Assembly: GCA_052389755.1 (NCBI GenBank)
Contig: JBQTHP010000101.1
Span: 1-34,814 of the forward strand
Direction: 5' to 3'
Length of the DNA stretch: 34,814 nt
Source: JBQTHP01 sp052389755
GTDB taxonomy: Bacteria > Pseudomonadota > Gammaproteobacteria > Steroidobacterales > Steroidobacteraceae
Below the pieces are notes generated by a model. It was not told where the DNA came from. It made no database searches and worked only from the letters and a program-made list of their open reading frames with translations. Of this stretch, positions 15,292-23,231 are shown piece after piece. Within the stretch, counting starts at the first letter, position 1. Each line of letters opens with the position of its first letter. The translations under genes were made by a program, and so were the position numbers.

Positions 15292-15651
15292 TCAGGCGAT
15301 GGGAGGTCGAAGTGCGTCGTCGAGAAGCGTCGAGGTGGGCTCGGCAAACCGCGCCTCATTTCGCGGGACGGTGTACTCGAAGCGACCCGGCAGGATCGAA
15401 ATCAGCAGCGGCGGCGAGGAAGGACAGCCGCAGACACAGGCTCCCCCGCCGCAGCAGGGAAGGCTGCCGTGGCCGCCCGGAGCTTGTCCGTTATCGTCCT
15501 GCGTGGTGTCGCGATGTTCCGGGCACTGTTCCGGGATCGTCTGCGAGCCGGGCGTTTGCGCACCAAGATGTGCCCATGTCATCGGCCCGCCGCCGAAATT
15601 GATCAGCACGGCGAGGGTCAGAAGACACCACTTTCCTTTGGGCGATCGCAT
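15292..15651 (-). CDS. CopL-like metal-binding protein
   Basis: A 119-residue exported protein with an N-terminal hydrophobic signal (residues 8-28). The middle is Cys-rich (LPCCGGGACVCGC, residues 68-80), and the protein ends ALRPPIA. The Cys-cluster plus terminal RPPI pattern is what I know from CopL proteins, which are needed for copper induction of the cop operon in Xanthomonas. This protein has fewer His/Met than typical CopL. The start is uncertain: the ATG at 15651 has no good ribosome-binding site, and longer forms from 15718 or 15780 are open. It is the first gene of the copper operon, 96 bp before the TolC-family gene. Confidence 0.65.
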   Translation of the reverse strand: MRSPKGKWCLLTLAVLINFGGGPMTWAHLGAQTPGSQTIPEQCPEHRDTTQDDNGQAPGGHGSLPCCGGGACVCGCPSSPPLLISILPGRFEYTVPRNEARFAEPTSTLLDDALRPPIA

Positions 15652-15788
15652 GCGGATGAGGATCAGCGAGTCGATAGGGTGCGCGCGGTCGCGCAAAGTT
15701 TCAACGTGGAGCATGCGGCCACGCCCGTGAACGAGGTGAGTCCAGATCGGGTACATTGCCCGGGTTGTGATACCAAGCACCGGTAAAC
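15652..15788. other. Divergent intergenic region between copper operon and catabolic locus
   Basis: These 137 bp separate the CopL-like gene from the CitE-like gene and must hold promoters for both directions unless the copL coding start lies further upstream. I see no CueR-type dyad and no convincing -35/-10 pair. The copy of TTGAAAC on the minus strand is the only -35-like hint. Confidence 0.4.
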
Positions 15789-16655
15789 GTGCGTAGCAAG
15801 CTGTTCGTTCCAGGCTCCCGTCCTGAGCTGTTCGCCAAGGCGCTGGCGAGCGACGCCGATGCGATCTCCATTGATCTCGAGGACTCGGTCGCCGGGAACC
15901 GCAAGGCCGAGGCGCGTGCGCTCGTCGGCAAGTTTCTGCAGTCGGCCGAGATTCGCGCCAGCAACAAGATCGTCATCGTTCGAGTGAACGCGCTGAGCAC
16001 TCCGCACTTCGAGGCAGATCTGCTCGCGATCGCACAGCCCGGCCTCGCACTGCTGAACTTGCCCAAGCCGGAGTTCGCCGATGATATTCGCGCTGCGGTT
16101 GCAGTGCTCGAGCGGGCGGAAGCGGCCAATGGCGTGAACGAGCCGATTCGCATCCTCGCCAACATCGAGAGTCCCAAAGGTTTGCGAAACGCAGCGGAAA
16201 TTGCCGCGGCACACGCGCGCGTGAGCGGCTTGCAACTCGGCTACGGCGATCTGTTCGAGCCTTTGGGCATCGACAGGCGGGACGCTGCCAGCGTGCACGC
16301 CGTCATGTTCGCCGTACGCATGGCCGCAGGTGCTGTGGGCGTGTTCGCGTACGACGGTGCATTTGCGGATCTGCAGGACCCTGCGGGTTTTCGAGCGGAG
16401 GCCGAAATGGCTCGCCGACTCGGCTACTGGGGCAAGAGCTGCATCCATCCCAGTCAGATTGCTCTGGCCAACGAAGTGTTTCGCCCCAGCGATGCAGAAG
16501 TCGCCTTCGCGTTGCGCGTGCTCGAAGCATATCGCCAGGCCGATGCGCGAGGCGTTGGCGCCTTCACGGTCGATGGCAGGATGATCGACATCCCCTTCAT
16601 CCGCCGCGCCGAGGCCATCGTCGCTGTCAGTCGACGCATGGCATCGAAAGCGTAA
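15789..16655 (+). CDS. HpcH/HpaI aldolase, CitE-like CoA-ester lyase
   Basis: A 288-residue cytoplasmic TIM-barrel enzyme. Visible signatures are LFVPGSRPELFAKAL at the N-terminus, SIDLEDSV (27-34), IESPKGL and GYGDLFEPLG metal-site loops, and SCIHPSQI near the C-terminus. The family cleaves or forms C-C bonds in beta-hydroxyacyl-CoA esters such as malyl-CoA or citramalyl-CoA. It starts at GTG 15789 with no clear ribosome-binding site. It lies 5 nt before the PhyH gene. A CaiB-type CoA-transferase in the same locus could make its CoA-ester substrate. Substrate unknown. Confidence 0.88.
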   Translation: MRSKLFVPGSRPELFAKALASDADAISIDLEDSVAGNRKAEARALVGKFLQSAEIRASNKIVIVRVNALSTPHFEADLLAIAQPGLALLNLPKPEFADDIRAAVAVLERAEAANGVNEPIRILANIESPKGLRNAAEIAAAHARVSGLQLGYGDLFEPLGIDRRDAASVHAVMFAVRMAAGAVGVFAYDGAFADLQDPAGFRAEAEMARRLGYWGKSCIHPSQIALANEVFRPSDAEVAFALRVLEAYRQADARGVGAFTVDGRMIDIPFIRRAEAIVAVSRRMASKA

Positions 16656-16660
16656 GAGAC

Positions 16661-17440
16661 ATGCATTACCCCGCACCGACGACGGACGACGTGCTCCGAT
16701 TCCAGGAAGACGGCTTTCTCATCGTGAGCGATGCGATCGACGAAGAGGAGCGCGAGGCGCTTCTCGCGATGGGCCACGAAATGATCCGGCTCCCGCGCGA
16801 CAAGGCCAACGACTGGGACTGGCGGCGCGGCGAGCCGCTCGACAAGCGCGCCTATCGCATCGTTCAAAGCGGAGTCGACCACGCCTTTCCGTGGCTCCGG
16901 GAATCGCGCTTCCGCTCCTGGGCCGCTCGGTTCGGAGCCGTACTCATGCGACAGGAGATGGAGTTCTGGTACGAGCAGTTCCTCGGCAAGCCGCCGGGGA
17001 TTGGCGCGCCGACCCCGTGGCACCAGGACGAAGGGTACTGGGGACGGACCCTGTGGGATCGAGGCATCACGTGCTGGACCGCGTTCCATCCCGTCGCGCT
17101 CGAGAATGGCTGCATGCATTTCGTTCGCGGCGGACACAAGCGTCTGCTCGAGCACCGAAATCCGCCCGAGATGGCGAGCGACCTGCTCGTCTGCGACATT
17201 CCGGAAGGTGCAGAGGTGGTTGTCTGCCCGATCGAAGCGGGCAGCGTCACCTTTCACCACAGCAGAACGCCACACATGACGACACCAAACTCCTCGAACA
17301 CCTGGCGGCTGGCGCTATCACAGCACTTCTGCAATCCGGCCTGCAAGGGCGTGCCGGAGGAGAACTATCCCTGGCGAGTGCGCGTCAGTCAGCGCACCGG
17401 CGAGCGCGTGCACGAAAGCGGCGCGACCGAGCGGTCATAG
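16661..17440 (+). CDS. PhyH-family Fe(II)/2-oxoglutarate dioxygenase
   Basis: A 259-residue cytoplasmic dioxygenase. The iron site is formed by His121 and Asp123 (PWHQDEGY) and a distal His, probably His205 (HHSRTPHMTTPN). The 2-oxoglutarate-binding Arg is in WRLALSQHF (near 216). The family hydroxylates an unactivated carbon next to a carboxylate, CoA ester or phosphonate. Placement between a CoA-ester lyase and a transporter suggests it hydroxylates the imported substrate. It is followed almost directly (2 nt) by the symporter gene. Confidence 0.9.
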   Translation: MHYPAPTTDDVLRFQEDGFLIVSDAIDEEEREALLAMGHEMIRLPRDKANDWDWRRGEPLDKRAYRIVQSGVDHAFPWLRESRFRSWAARFGAVLMRQEMEFWYEQFLGKPPGIGAPTPWHQDEGYWGRTLWDRGITCWTAFHPVALENGCMHFVRGGHKRLLEHRNPPEMASDLLVCDIPEGAEVVVCPIEAGSVTFHHSRTPHMTTPNSSNTWRLALSQHFCNPACKGVPEENYPWRVRVSQRTGERVHESGATERS

Positions 17441-17442
17441 GC

Positions 17443-19854
17443 GTGCTTGCGACCGCGCTCTTGTTCGCGTCGCTCGTGGCCGCTGCCTCCGTGCAGGGCG
17501 CGACTCCGGAATCGATCCGAACGGGCGAGTTGGCGCCCCTTCCCGGCGCCGACTCTATCTCGCGTGTGCTCGCGGTTGGCGATCGGCCTCTCGCGCTGGG
17601 GACCAATTCCACGTGGGTCTACGACGAGACGCACGAGACGTGGGCACGCAGCGATTGGCGCCCCGACGGCGAGGTGGTGGGGGTGGCGGGTGACGGGCGT
17701 CGCGCGTTCCTCCTGCTCGGTTCCGAACGGGCTGGTTCGGTCTCGAAGATCGAGAAGCTGTCGCTGACGGCCGGCAAACTGGCCTCGCAGGCCATGTCGC
17801 CGCTGCCTGTGGAGCTCGCCGATGCAGAAGGTGCGTTGCTGGGAGACACACTCTTCATCTCCGGCATCCGCGCAGACGGAGTACCGCAGCTGCTCGCGAT
17901 CAATGTGTCGGCAGCTCGTTCGCAGTGGATCACGCACACCGGCTGGCCGGGACGGGACGGCAAACCCACCTCGATGGCCGCTCAGAACGGCGCCCTGTAC
18001 GTCACGCTGCGTGGCGAGGCCAAGACCGGCGATCGGATGCTGCAATGGAAAGCCGGTGCATCATGGGCAGAGAAAGCTCGCGTGCCGGGCACCATCGTCG
18101 AGGGCACGGCGCGGGCGATCGGGCAGGCGCACGTGCTCTACCTGGTTCATCCGTACGGCGGCAGCGAGTCGATTCCGCGTCTTCTCACGTTCCACACCAT
18201 CACGGGATCATGGGCAACGCTCGCGGAACCAGGCGCGGCGGGAGCCCGCTCGGGCGCAGCGTGGAAAAGCGGGATTCTGTGGGAACGGCCGAGTGCGGAC
18301 GGCGCCGGCGGCGACTTTGCGTTCGTGGAGCTCGAGTCGCACAAGCTGGTGCTGCGATCGTTCGATTGGATCGTGATCGTCGTCTACCTGGCGGGCATGA
18401 CCGGTATCGGCCTCTACTTCTATCTGCGCGAGAAACGGATGTCGACGGCCGATTTCTTCGTCGGCAGCCGCGCCATCCCGTTCTGGGCAGCCGGCGTCAG
18501 CCTGTACGCCACCAACACGAGCTCGATCAGTTACATCGCCATTCCGGCGAAGGCGTTCGAGACGAACTGGCAGTACCTCACCAACAACCTCGTCGCCGTC
18601 ACGGGGCTCGTGTTCGTCGCGATCTGGATCGTGCCGCTGCTGCGGCGGCTCGATCTCATGTCGGTCTTCCACTATCTCGAGATACGCTTTCACCCCACGA
18701 TCCGAATGCTGGCGAGCGCGCTGTGCATCGCCGTGCAGATCGGGAGCCGCCTGAGCGTCGTGCTGTTCCTGCCTTCGCTCGCGATCTCGACCGTTACCGG
18801 CATCGATGTCGCCTGGAGCATCTTGATCATGGGTGTGGTCACGATCGCCTATACGGCCCTGGGCGGAATGAAAGCGGTGATCTGGACCGACTTCGTCCAG
18901 TTGTTCGTGATGTTCGGTGGCGCGCTCTTTGCCATCGGCTTCATCGTTTCGAAGCTCGACGGCGGAGCGAGCGAGTTCTTTGCCGCCGCGGCCGTCGAGA
19001 ACAAGATGAAACTGTTCGACTGGAGCTTCGATCTGACGCAGGCGACCGTCTGGGGCTTCATCTTTCTCGTTCTATTCGACGTCGTCCTGACCTTCCCGAA
19101 GGACCAGGTGCTGATGCAGCGGGTGCTCTCGACGAAGTCGGCCAAGGACGCCGGCCGCTCGGTGTGGACGTTCGCCGCCATCATGATCCCGGGCGGATTC
19201 ATGTTCTATTTGATCGGCACAGCGCTCTACGTTTTCTACAAGCAGCATCCGGAGAGAATGGACCCGCTGCTGACGATCGACGCGACGTTCCCGCTCTTCA
19301 TCGCCGCGGAATTGCCGCTCGGCATCACCGGACTGATCATTGCGGGGATTCTCGCCGCTTCGATGTCGACGCTATCGAGCATCATGAACAGCGTGGCCAC
19401 GCTGATCTCGGTGGACTTTTACGAAAAGATCGTCAAGAAGCCCAACCCGAAGACGAGCGTTCTCTTCGCGGAAGCTATGACCATCGTGGTAGGCGTGATC
19501 GGAATCGGTGGCGCTCTCCTCCTCTCGCGATACGACATTCACTCGATGTTCGATGTCTCGATCGAGCTGGCCGGCTTGATGGGAGGCGGGTTCGCCGGCG
19601 CCTACACTCTTGGGATGTTCACCCGGCGTGCCAACTCGCCGGGCATTGCGATCGGCATTGCGGCGGCGATCGTATTGACGACGTATGCCTGGTCGAAGGA
19701 CCTGGTCCATCCGTACTTCTACCTCGCCATATCGATCCTCATCTGCATCGTCGTGGGCTATCTCGCCAGCCTGCTCTTCCCGCCGCCGGCACGGTCGCTC
19801 GCCGGTCTCACGATCTACGAGGACAAATCACCGGCGCAGGCACTCGCGTCCTGA
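17443..19854 (+). CDS. Beta-propeller (mutarotase-like) fused to sodium:solute symporter
   Basis: An 803-residue protein starting at GTG 17443, right after the PhyH stop. This start gives a clean signal peptide (LATALLFASLVAAASVQGA), while the longer open frame runs back inside PhyH in another frame. Residues about 25-300 form a kelch-like propeller with repeated blades (for example LALGTNSTWVYDETHETW). Residues about 307-795 form a complete SSS-family symporter with about 13 helices (FDWIVIVVYLAGMTGIGLY onward; the sodium-site helix YATNTSSISYIAIPAKAF). Similar fusions in other bacteria join sialic-acid mutarotase-type propellers to SSS transporters, so the periplasmic domain may bind or epimerise a sugar or sugar acid before uptake. 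The coding region replaces the usual separate gene. Confidence 0.87.
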   Translation: MLATALLFASLVAAASVQGATPESIRTGELAPLPGADSISRVLAVGDRPLALGTNSTWVYDETHETWARSDWRPDGEVVGVAGDGRRAFLLLGSERAGSVSKIEKLSLTAGKLASQAMSPLPVELADAEGALLGDTLFISGIRADGVPQLLAINVSAARSQWITHTGWPGRDGKPTSMAAQNGALYVTLRGEAKTGDRMLQWKAGASWAEKARVPGTIVEGTARAIGQAHVLYLVHPYGGSESIPRLLTFHTITGSWATLAEPGAAGARSGAAWKSGILWERPSADGAGGDFAFVELESHKLVLRSFDWIVIVVYLAGMTGIGLYFYLREKRMSTADFFVGSRAIPFWAAGVSLYATNTSSISYIAIPAKAFETNWQYLTNNLVAVTGLVFVAIWIVPLLRRLDLMSVFHYLEIRFHPTIRMLASALCIAVQIGSRLSVVLFLPSLAISTVTGIDVAWSILIMGVVTIAYTALGGMKAVIWTDFVQLFVMFGGALFAIGFIVSKLDGGASEFFAAAAVENKMKLFDWSFDLTQATVWGFIFLVLFDVVLTFPKDQVLMQRVLSTKSAKDAGRSVWTFAAIMIPGGFMFYLIGTALYVFYKQHPERMDPLLTIDATFPLFIAAELPLGITGLIIAGILAASMSTLSSIMNSVATLISVDFYEKIVKKPNPKTSVLFAEAMTIVVGVIGIGGALLLSRYDIHSMFDVSIELAGLMGGGFAGAYTLGMFTRRANSPGIAIGIAAAIVLTTYAWSKDLVHPYFYLAISILICIVVGYLASLLFPPPARSLAGLTIYEDKSPAQALAS

Positions 19855-19874
19855 GCGATGACGAATTCTGATCC

Positions 19875-20753
19875 ATGGATACCCAGTTTCTAGCCACGTT
19901 CGTATCGGTCGTCGACAACGGTTCGATGGCTGCAGCCGCGCGGCAGCTCAGCATCACTCCCGCGGCAGTCGCGCAGCAGATCCACACGCTCGAGCGAGAG
20001 ATCGGATCACCGCTCATCGCCCGGGCGGGCCGGACCGTCAGCGTGACGGAAGCAGGTGCCCGCGTTCTCGACCGTGCGCGCGAGCTGTTGCGCCGCGTCG
20101 CGGATCTGCGCGCCGTGGCCAGCGACGACGACACGGCCGGCGAGCTTCGCCTCGGGGCAGGAACTACCGCGCTGAGCGGCGTGCTGCCCGACATCCTCGT
20201 GCGCACCGTCGCGCGATTTCCGCGGATCAGCGTGTTCATCCAGCCCGGCTATTCCGCCGACCTCTACCGTGCCGTGGAGGATGGCGAGCTCGATGCAGCG
20301 ATCGTGCTGCAGGCGCCGTTCGAGCTTCACAAGACCTGCGGCTGGCAGTTGCTGCGCGAAGAGCCGCTCGTCGTGCTCGCACCGGAGAGCATGGCCGGCC
20401 GCGATCCCCATGAGCTGCTCGCGACGCAGCCGCTGATCCGCTACGACCGTAACCAGTGGGGTGGCCGCCTGGCCGATCAATATCTGAGCGCCGTCGGGAT
20501 CAAGCCGCGCGAACGTTTCGAGCTCAACGCGCTGAACGCCATCGCCGTCATGGTCGATCGGGGCCTCGGCGTGTCAATCGTGCCCGATTGGGCGAGGCCA
20601 TGGCCCGAAGGATTGCACCTCGTCCGGCTGCCCCTGCCCCATCCGTTCGAGCCCCGGCGGATCGGCGTCGTCTGGTCCCGAACCACGGTTCGCATCCGGC
20701 TGGTGACTGCGTTTCTCGAAGAGGCGAAGAAAACGATGTCGGTGCCGCCGTGA
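19875..20753 (+). CDS. LysR-family transcriptional regulator
   Basis: A 292-residue regulator with helix-turn-helix at 1-60 (SMAAAARQLSITPAAVAQQI) and an effector-binding domain from about 90. It sits 20 nt after the symporter gene and before the TonB-dependent receptor, so it probably controls the catabolic locus around it. The effector is likely the substrate or an intermediate. It is a distinct type from the LysR at 4009. Confidence 0.9.
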   Translation: MDTQFLATFVSVVDNGSMAAAARQLSITPAAVAQQIHTLEREIGSPLIARAGRTVSVTEAGARVLDRARELLRRVADLRAVASDDDTAGELRLGAGTTALSGVLPDILVRTVARFPRISVFIQPGYSADLYRAVEDGELDAAIVLQAPFELHKTCGWQLLREEPLVVLAPESMAGRDPHELLATQPLIRYDRNQWGGRLADQYLSAVGIKPRERFELNALNAIAVMVDRGLGVSIVPDWARPWPEGLHLVRLPLPHPFEPRRIGVVWSRTTVRIRLVTAFLEEAKKTMSVPP

Positions 20754-20786
20754 ACTGTGTGTTGGAAAAACGTCACAAGAAATAAA

Positions 20787-20807
20787 AAGTACTGTCTGAA
20801 AGTACTT
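20787..20807. terminator. AAGTACT hairpin between LysR and TonB-receptor genes
   Basis: AAGTACT (20787-20793) pairs with AGTACTT (20801-20807) across a 7-nt loop. On the plus strand a run of eight Ts follows 8 bases later (20816-20823); on the minus strand TTTATTT follows directly. It may be a terminator for the LysR gene or an operator dyad; the stem is AT-rich and modest. Confidence 0.4.
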
Positions 20808-20815
20808 CCGGGTAG

Positions 20816-20828
20816 TTTTTTTTGACGT
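20816..20828 (+). repeat. T8-GACGT element upstream of the TonB-receptor gene
   Basis: TTTTTTTTGACGT resembles the tandem element at 23197-23228 (ATTTTTTTGACGTCGG twice). It could supply a -35 hexamer (TTGACG), but no good -10 follows at 17 bp. The rest of the 175-bp gap to the start at 20929 holds nothing else that I can name. Confidence 0.45.
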
Positions 20829-20928
20829 GCAGATCGCACAGTCTCTTGGCAACCGACGAATTTTCACGGGTCGCGTGAGAATTTGTCTCGAGGGGACTCG
20901 CCCGATAACCCAGAAAACCTCTACACCC

Positions 20929-23127
20929 ATGAAAACCGGCATCAACATCAAAATGATCCGCCCCATCGCAGCGACGATCGGCTCTCTCCTTCTCGCAACC
21001 ACCGCTCTTGCCCAGCAGACGGACGAGACGACTACTGGCGAGCCAACGCAGGAGGTCATCGAGGTCATCGTCACCGGAACCCGGGTTCCGAAGGCCGTGG
21101 ACAAGATCCCCGGGGCCGTCACGGTGATTTCCGAGGAGGACCTGCAACACACGGCTGCCGTCACCGTGGATGCGACCGCCGTGCTGGCGAGGATCGTGCC
21201 GGGATACTCGGAGGCTTCTCAGGCCATGAGCAACACGGGTGAGAACCTGCGCGGACGCATCGCGCTGCGACTGTTCGACGGCGTCCCTCAAGGATCGCCG
21301 CTGCGTGAAGGAACCCGGAACGGCACGTTTACAGACCTCGGAATCGTCCAGCGCATCGAGGTGATAAATGGTCCTTCGGCCTCGGAAGGGATCGGCGCCG
21401 CAGGCGGCATCATCAACTACATCTCGCGGACACCGACCCGCGAAGGCACCGAGATCGACGTAACGGCGAGGCTCACCTCGCAGTTCGAAGACGACAGCGA
21501 AGGCTGGAAGATCGGTGCGAACCTCGCTCACAAGGCAGAGCGCTTCGATGTGCTCGTGGGCGCATCCTTCGTCGATCGCGGCATGACCTACGACGGCAAC
21601 AGCCGCAGGATCGGATTGAACACGAGCGGTTCCGTAGCGGACTCGGAGGCGGAGAACCTGTTCGTCAAGCTCGGGACCAACTTCGGCGCAGACGAGCAGC
21701 AGCGCGTTCAGGTCTCGGTCAGTCGTTTCAACATCACGGGGAAGGGAAACTACTTTCTCGTGGACGGCGATCGCGCCACGGGCACGACCAATACCTCGGA
21801 GCGAGGGCAGCCGCTTGGAGCGCTGACGGAGTTCAACGACTTCGATCAGGAGACCGCGTCATACACGAACGATGCTCTCTTCGGCGGATCGCTAGCGGTT
21901 CAGGCGTATCACGCCGAACAGGCGATGCGATTCGTGACCGAGAGCGGCGACGATCGGCAGGATCCGCTCATCGCACCATTCGGTACTCTCATCGATCAAT
22001 CGGAGATTTTCGCCAAGAAGAAGGGCTTGCGGACTTCGTGGGTCCGTCCGAATGTCTTCGCGGTCGAGGGCCTGGAGCTGAACGTGGGTGTCGACCTCGT
22101 CGAGGACGTGGTCGAGCAGAGACTCGCCCTGACCGACCGCGTATGGGTGCCTCCCATGGAGTACACGAGCACGGCGCCGTTTCTGCAGGCTTCCCTCGAC
22201 ATTGGACCAGTCACCGTGACGGGTGGTTGGCGCCGCGAAGACGGCGAGCTGCAGGTCGACGACTACGTCACGACCTGGTTCAGGGATCGTCGGCCCGTGA
22301 GCGGTGGAACGCTGAGCTACGAGGAGGATCTCCCGAACTTCGGCGCAATCTGGCGCCTCCCGCTCGGCTGGTCGGTGTACGGCTCATACGCCAAGGGCTT
22401 CACCCTACCCAACGTCGGCATTCCGCTTCGCAACGTACAGTGTTCGAACGACAGTCCGGAGGGTACGCAGCCTGACGGTTGTCCGAACGATCCGCCGATC
22501 TCGGTGGAGGGAATTCTCGACCTCCAGGCGATCGTCGTGGACAACACTGAGTTCGGTTTCAATTGGCGCGGCGGGCGCGGCAGCTTCGGCGGCTCGTACT
22601 ACGAGTCCGACTCGGACTTCGGCGCTTCTCTCGCGATCGATCCGGTGTCGAACGACTTCATCATGCTGCGCAGGCCGGTCGAAATCGAGGGTTACGAGTT
22701 CACGGGCGAGTGGCGCCTGACGGACGCCCTAAAAGTCACCGCGCTGTACTCGCATATCGAAGGTCTGACCCGCACTACGAACACCGGCCCGTTGACCCGA
22801 GAGATGGGCGTCCTCGACTTGAACCCCGAAAAGTTCGGCACCTCGGTGCACTGGAGATTCAACGACCGGGGCGATCTCACCGTCGGCTCAACGACGCTGT
22901 TCGGTCGGGATCTGAACGAAGGGCGGCCCGGCGAAGAGCACACCAGCGGCTACACGCTTTTCGATCTGAGTGGCAACTACCGGATCGCCAACGGCATCGC
23001 GACACTGGGAGTGGAGAACGTCACCGACAAGTTCTACATCCTCAGCTGGTCGCAGGTCGTAGGATTCAGGAATTTCTGGTCGGGCCGCGGTAGAGTCGTC
23101 TCTCTGACCTACACCATGAATTTCTGA
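20929..23127 (+). CDS. TonB-dependent outer-membrane receptor
   Basis: A 732-residue receptor. Two starts are possible: ATG 20929 or ATG 20953, both giving a signal peptide that ends TTALAQQ. Neither has a clear ribosome-binding site, and the frame is open back to 20827. The TonB-box region VIEVIVTGTR (43-52) is followed by the plug domain (PGAVTVISEEDLQ; IVQRIEVINGPSASEGIGAAGGIINYISR). The C-terminal strand ends VSLTYTMNF with a terminal Phe as expected for insertion by the BAM complex. At 732 residues it is of siderophore-receptor size, shorter than SusC-like polymer transporters. In this locus it probably imports the carbohydrate-containing or carboxylated substrate, although an iron-chelate role cannot be excluded. 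A strong terminator follows. Confidence 0.9.
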   Translation: MKTGINIKMIRPIAATIGSLLLATTALAQQTDETTTGEPTQEVIEVIVTGTRVPKAVDKIPGAVTVISEEDLQHTAAVTVDATAVLARIVPGYSEASQAMSNTGENLRGRIALRLFDGVPQGSPLREGTRNGTFTDLGIVQRIEVINGPSASEGIGAAGGIINYISRTPTREGTEIDVTARLTSQFEDDSEGWKIGANLAHKAERFDVLVGASFVDRGMTYDGNSRRIGLNTSGSVADSEAENLFVKLGTNFGADEQQRVQVSVSRFNITGKGNYFLVDGDRATGTTNTSERGQPLGALTEFNDFDQETASYTNDALFGGSLAVQAYHAEQAMRFVTESGDDRQDPLIAPFGTLIDQSEIFAKKKGLRTSWVRPNVFAVEGLELNVGVDLVEDVVEQRLALTDRVWVPPMEYTSTAPFLQASLDIGPVTVTGGWRREDGELQVDDYVTTWFRDRRPVSGGTLSYEEDLPNFGAIWRLPLGWSVYGSYAKGFTLPNVGIPLRNVQCSNDSPEGTQPDGCPNDPPISVEGILDLQAIVVDNTEFGFNWRGGRGSFGGSYYESDSDFGASLAIDPVSNDFIMLRRPVEIEGYEFTGEWRLTDALKVTALYSHIEGLTRTTNTGPLTREMGVLDLNPEKFGTSVHWRFNDRGDLTVGSTTLFGRDLNEGRPGEEHTSGYTLFDLSGNYRIANGIATLGVENVTDKFYILSWSQVVGFRNFWSGRGRVVSLTYTMNF

Positions 23128-23137
23128 TCGTTCGGTT

Positions 23138-23161
23138 GCTGTCAGAGCTGCTGTCAGAGTT
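23138..23161 (+). repeat. 12-bp tandem repeat before the terminator
   Basis: GCTGTCAGAGCT (23138-23149) is followed directly by GCTGTCAGAGTT (23150-23161), 11 of 12 identical. It lies just after the receptor stop codon. Confidence 0.6.
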
Positions 23162-23167
23162 CAATGT

Positions 23168-23204
23168 CAGCTGTTCCCCTCGCGGGGGAGCAGCTGATTT
23201 TTTT
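23168..23204 (+). terminator. Rho-independent terminator of the TonB-receptor gene
   Basis: CAGCTGTTCCCC (23168-23179) pairs with GGGGAGCAGCTG (23185-23196) in a 12-bp stem with one G-U pair and a 5-nt loop, followed by A and seven Ts. This is the clearest intrinsic terminator in the window and separates the receptor from the enzyme genes downstream. Confidence 0.85.
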
Positions 23205-23228
23205 GACGTCGGATTTTTTTGACGTCGG
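23197..23228 (+). repeat. 16-bp perfect tandem repeat overlapping the terminator T-tract
   Basis: ATTTTTTTGACGTCGG occurs twice without spacing (23197-23212 and 23213-23228) and ends 3 bases before the ATG of the serine hydrolase gene. The first copy includes the terminator T-tract. It could be a slippage duplication or a regulator-binding site, as GACGTC is itself palindromic. Confidence 0.75.
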
Positions 23229-23231
23229 CAG

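Noticed and set aside
15652..15788. A CueR or CopR box controlling the copper operon
   Set aside because: I searched by eye for the CueR-type dyad and found no convincing match in the divergent intergenic region.
17925..19871. A 648-residue plus-strand open frame in another frame of the symporter gene
   Set aside because: Very Arg/His-rich translation with no membrane helices; it is an out-of-frame reading of the symporter.
21037..21052. Palindrome CGGAACCCGGGTTCCG resembling the ECF -35 palindrome
   Set aside because: It lies inside the TonB-receptor coding region (TGTRVP), lacks the GCGGGAACCT flank and has no CGTC 15-17 bp away on either strand.
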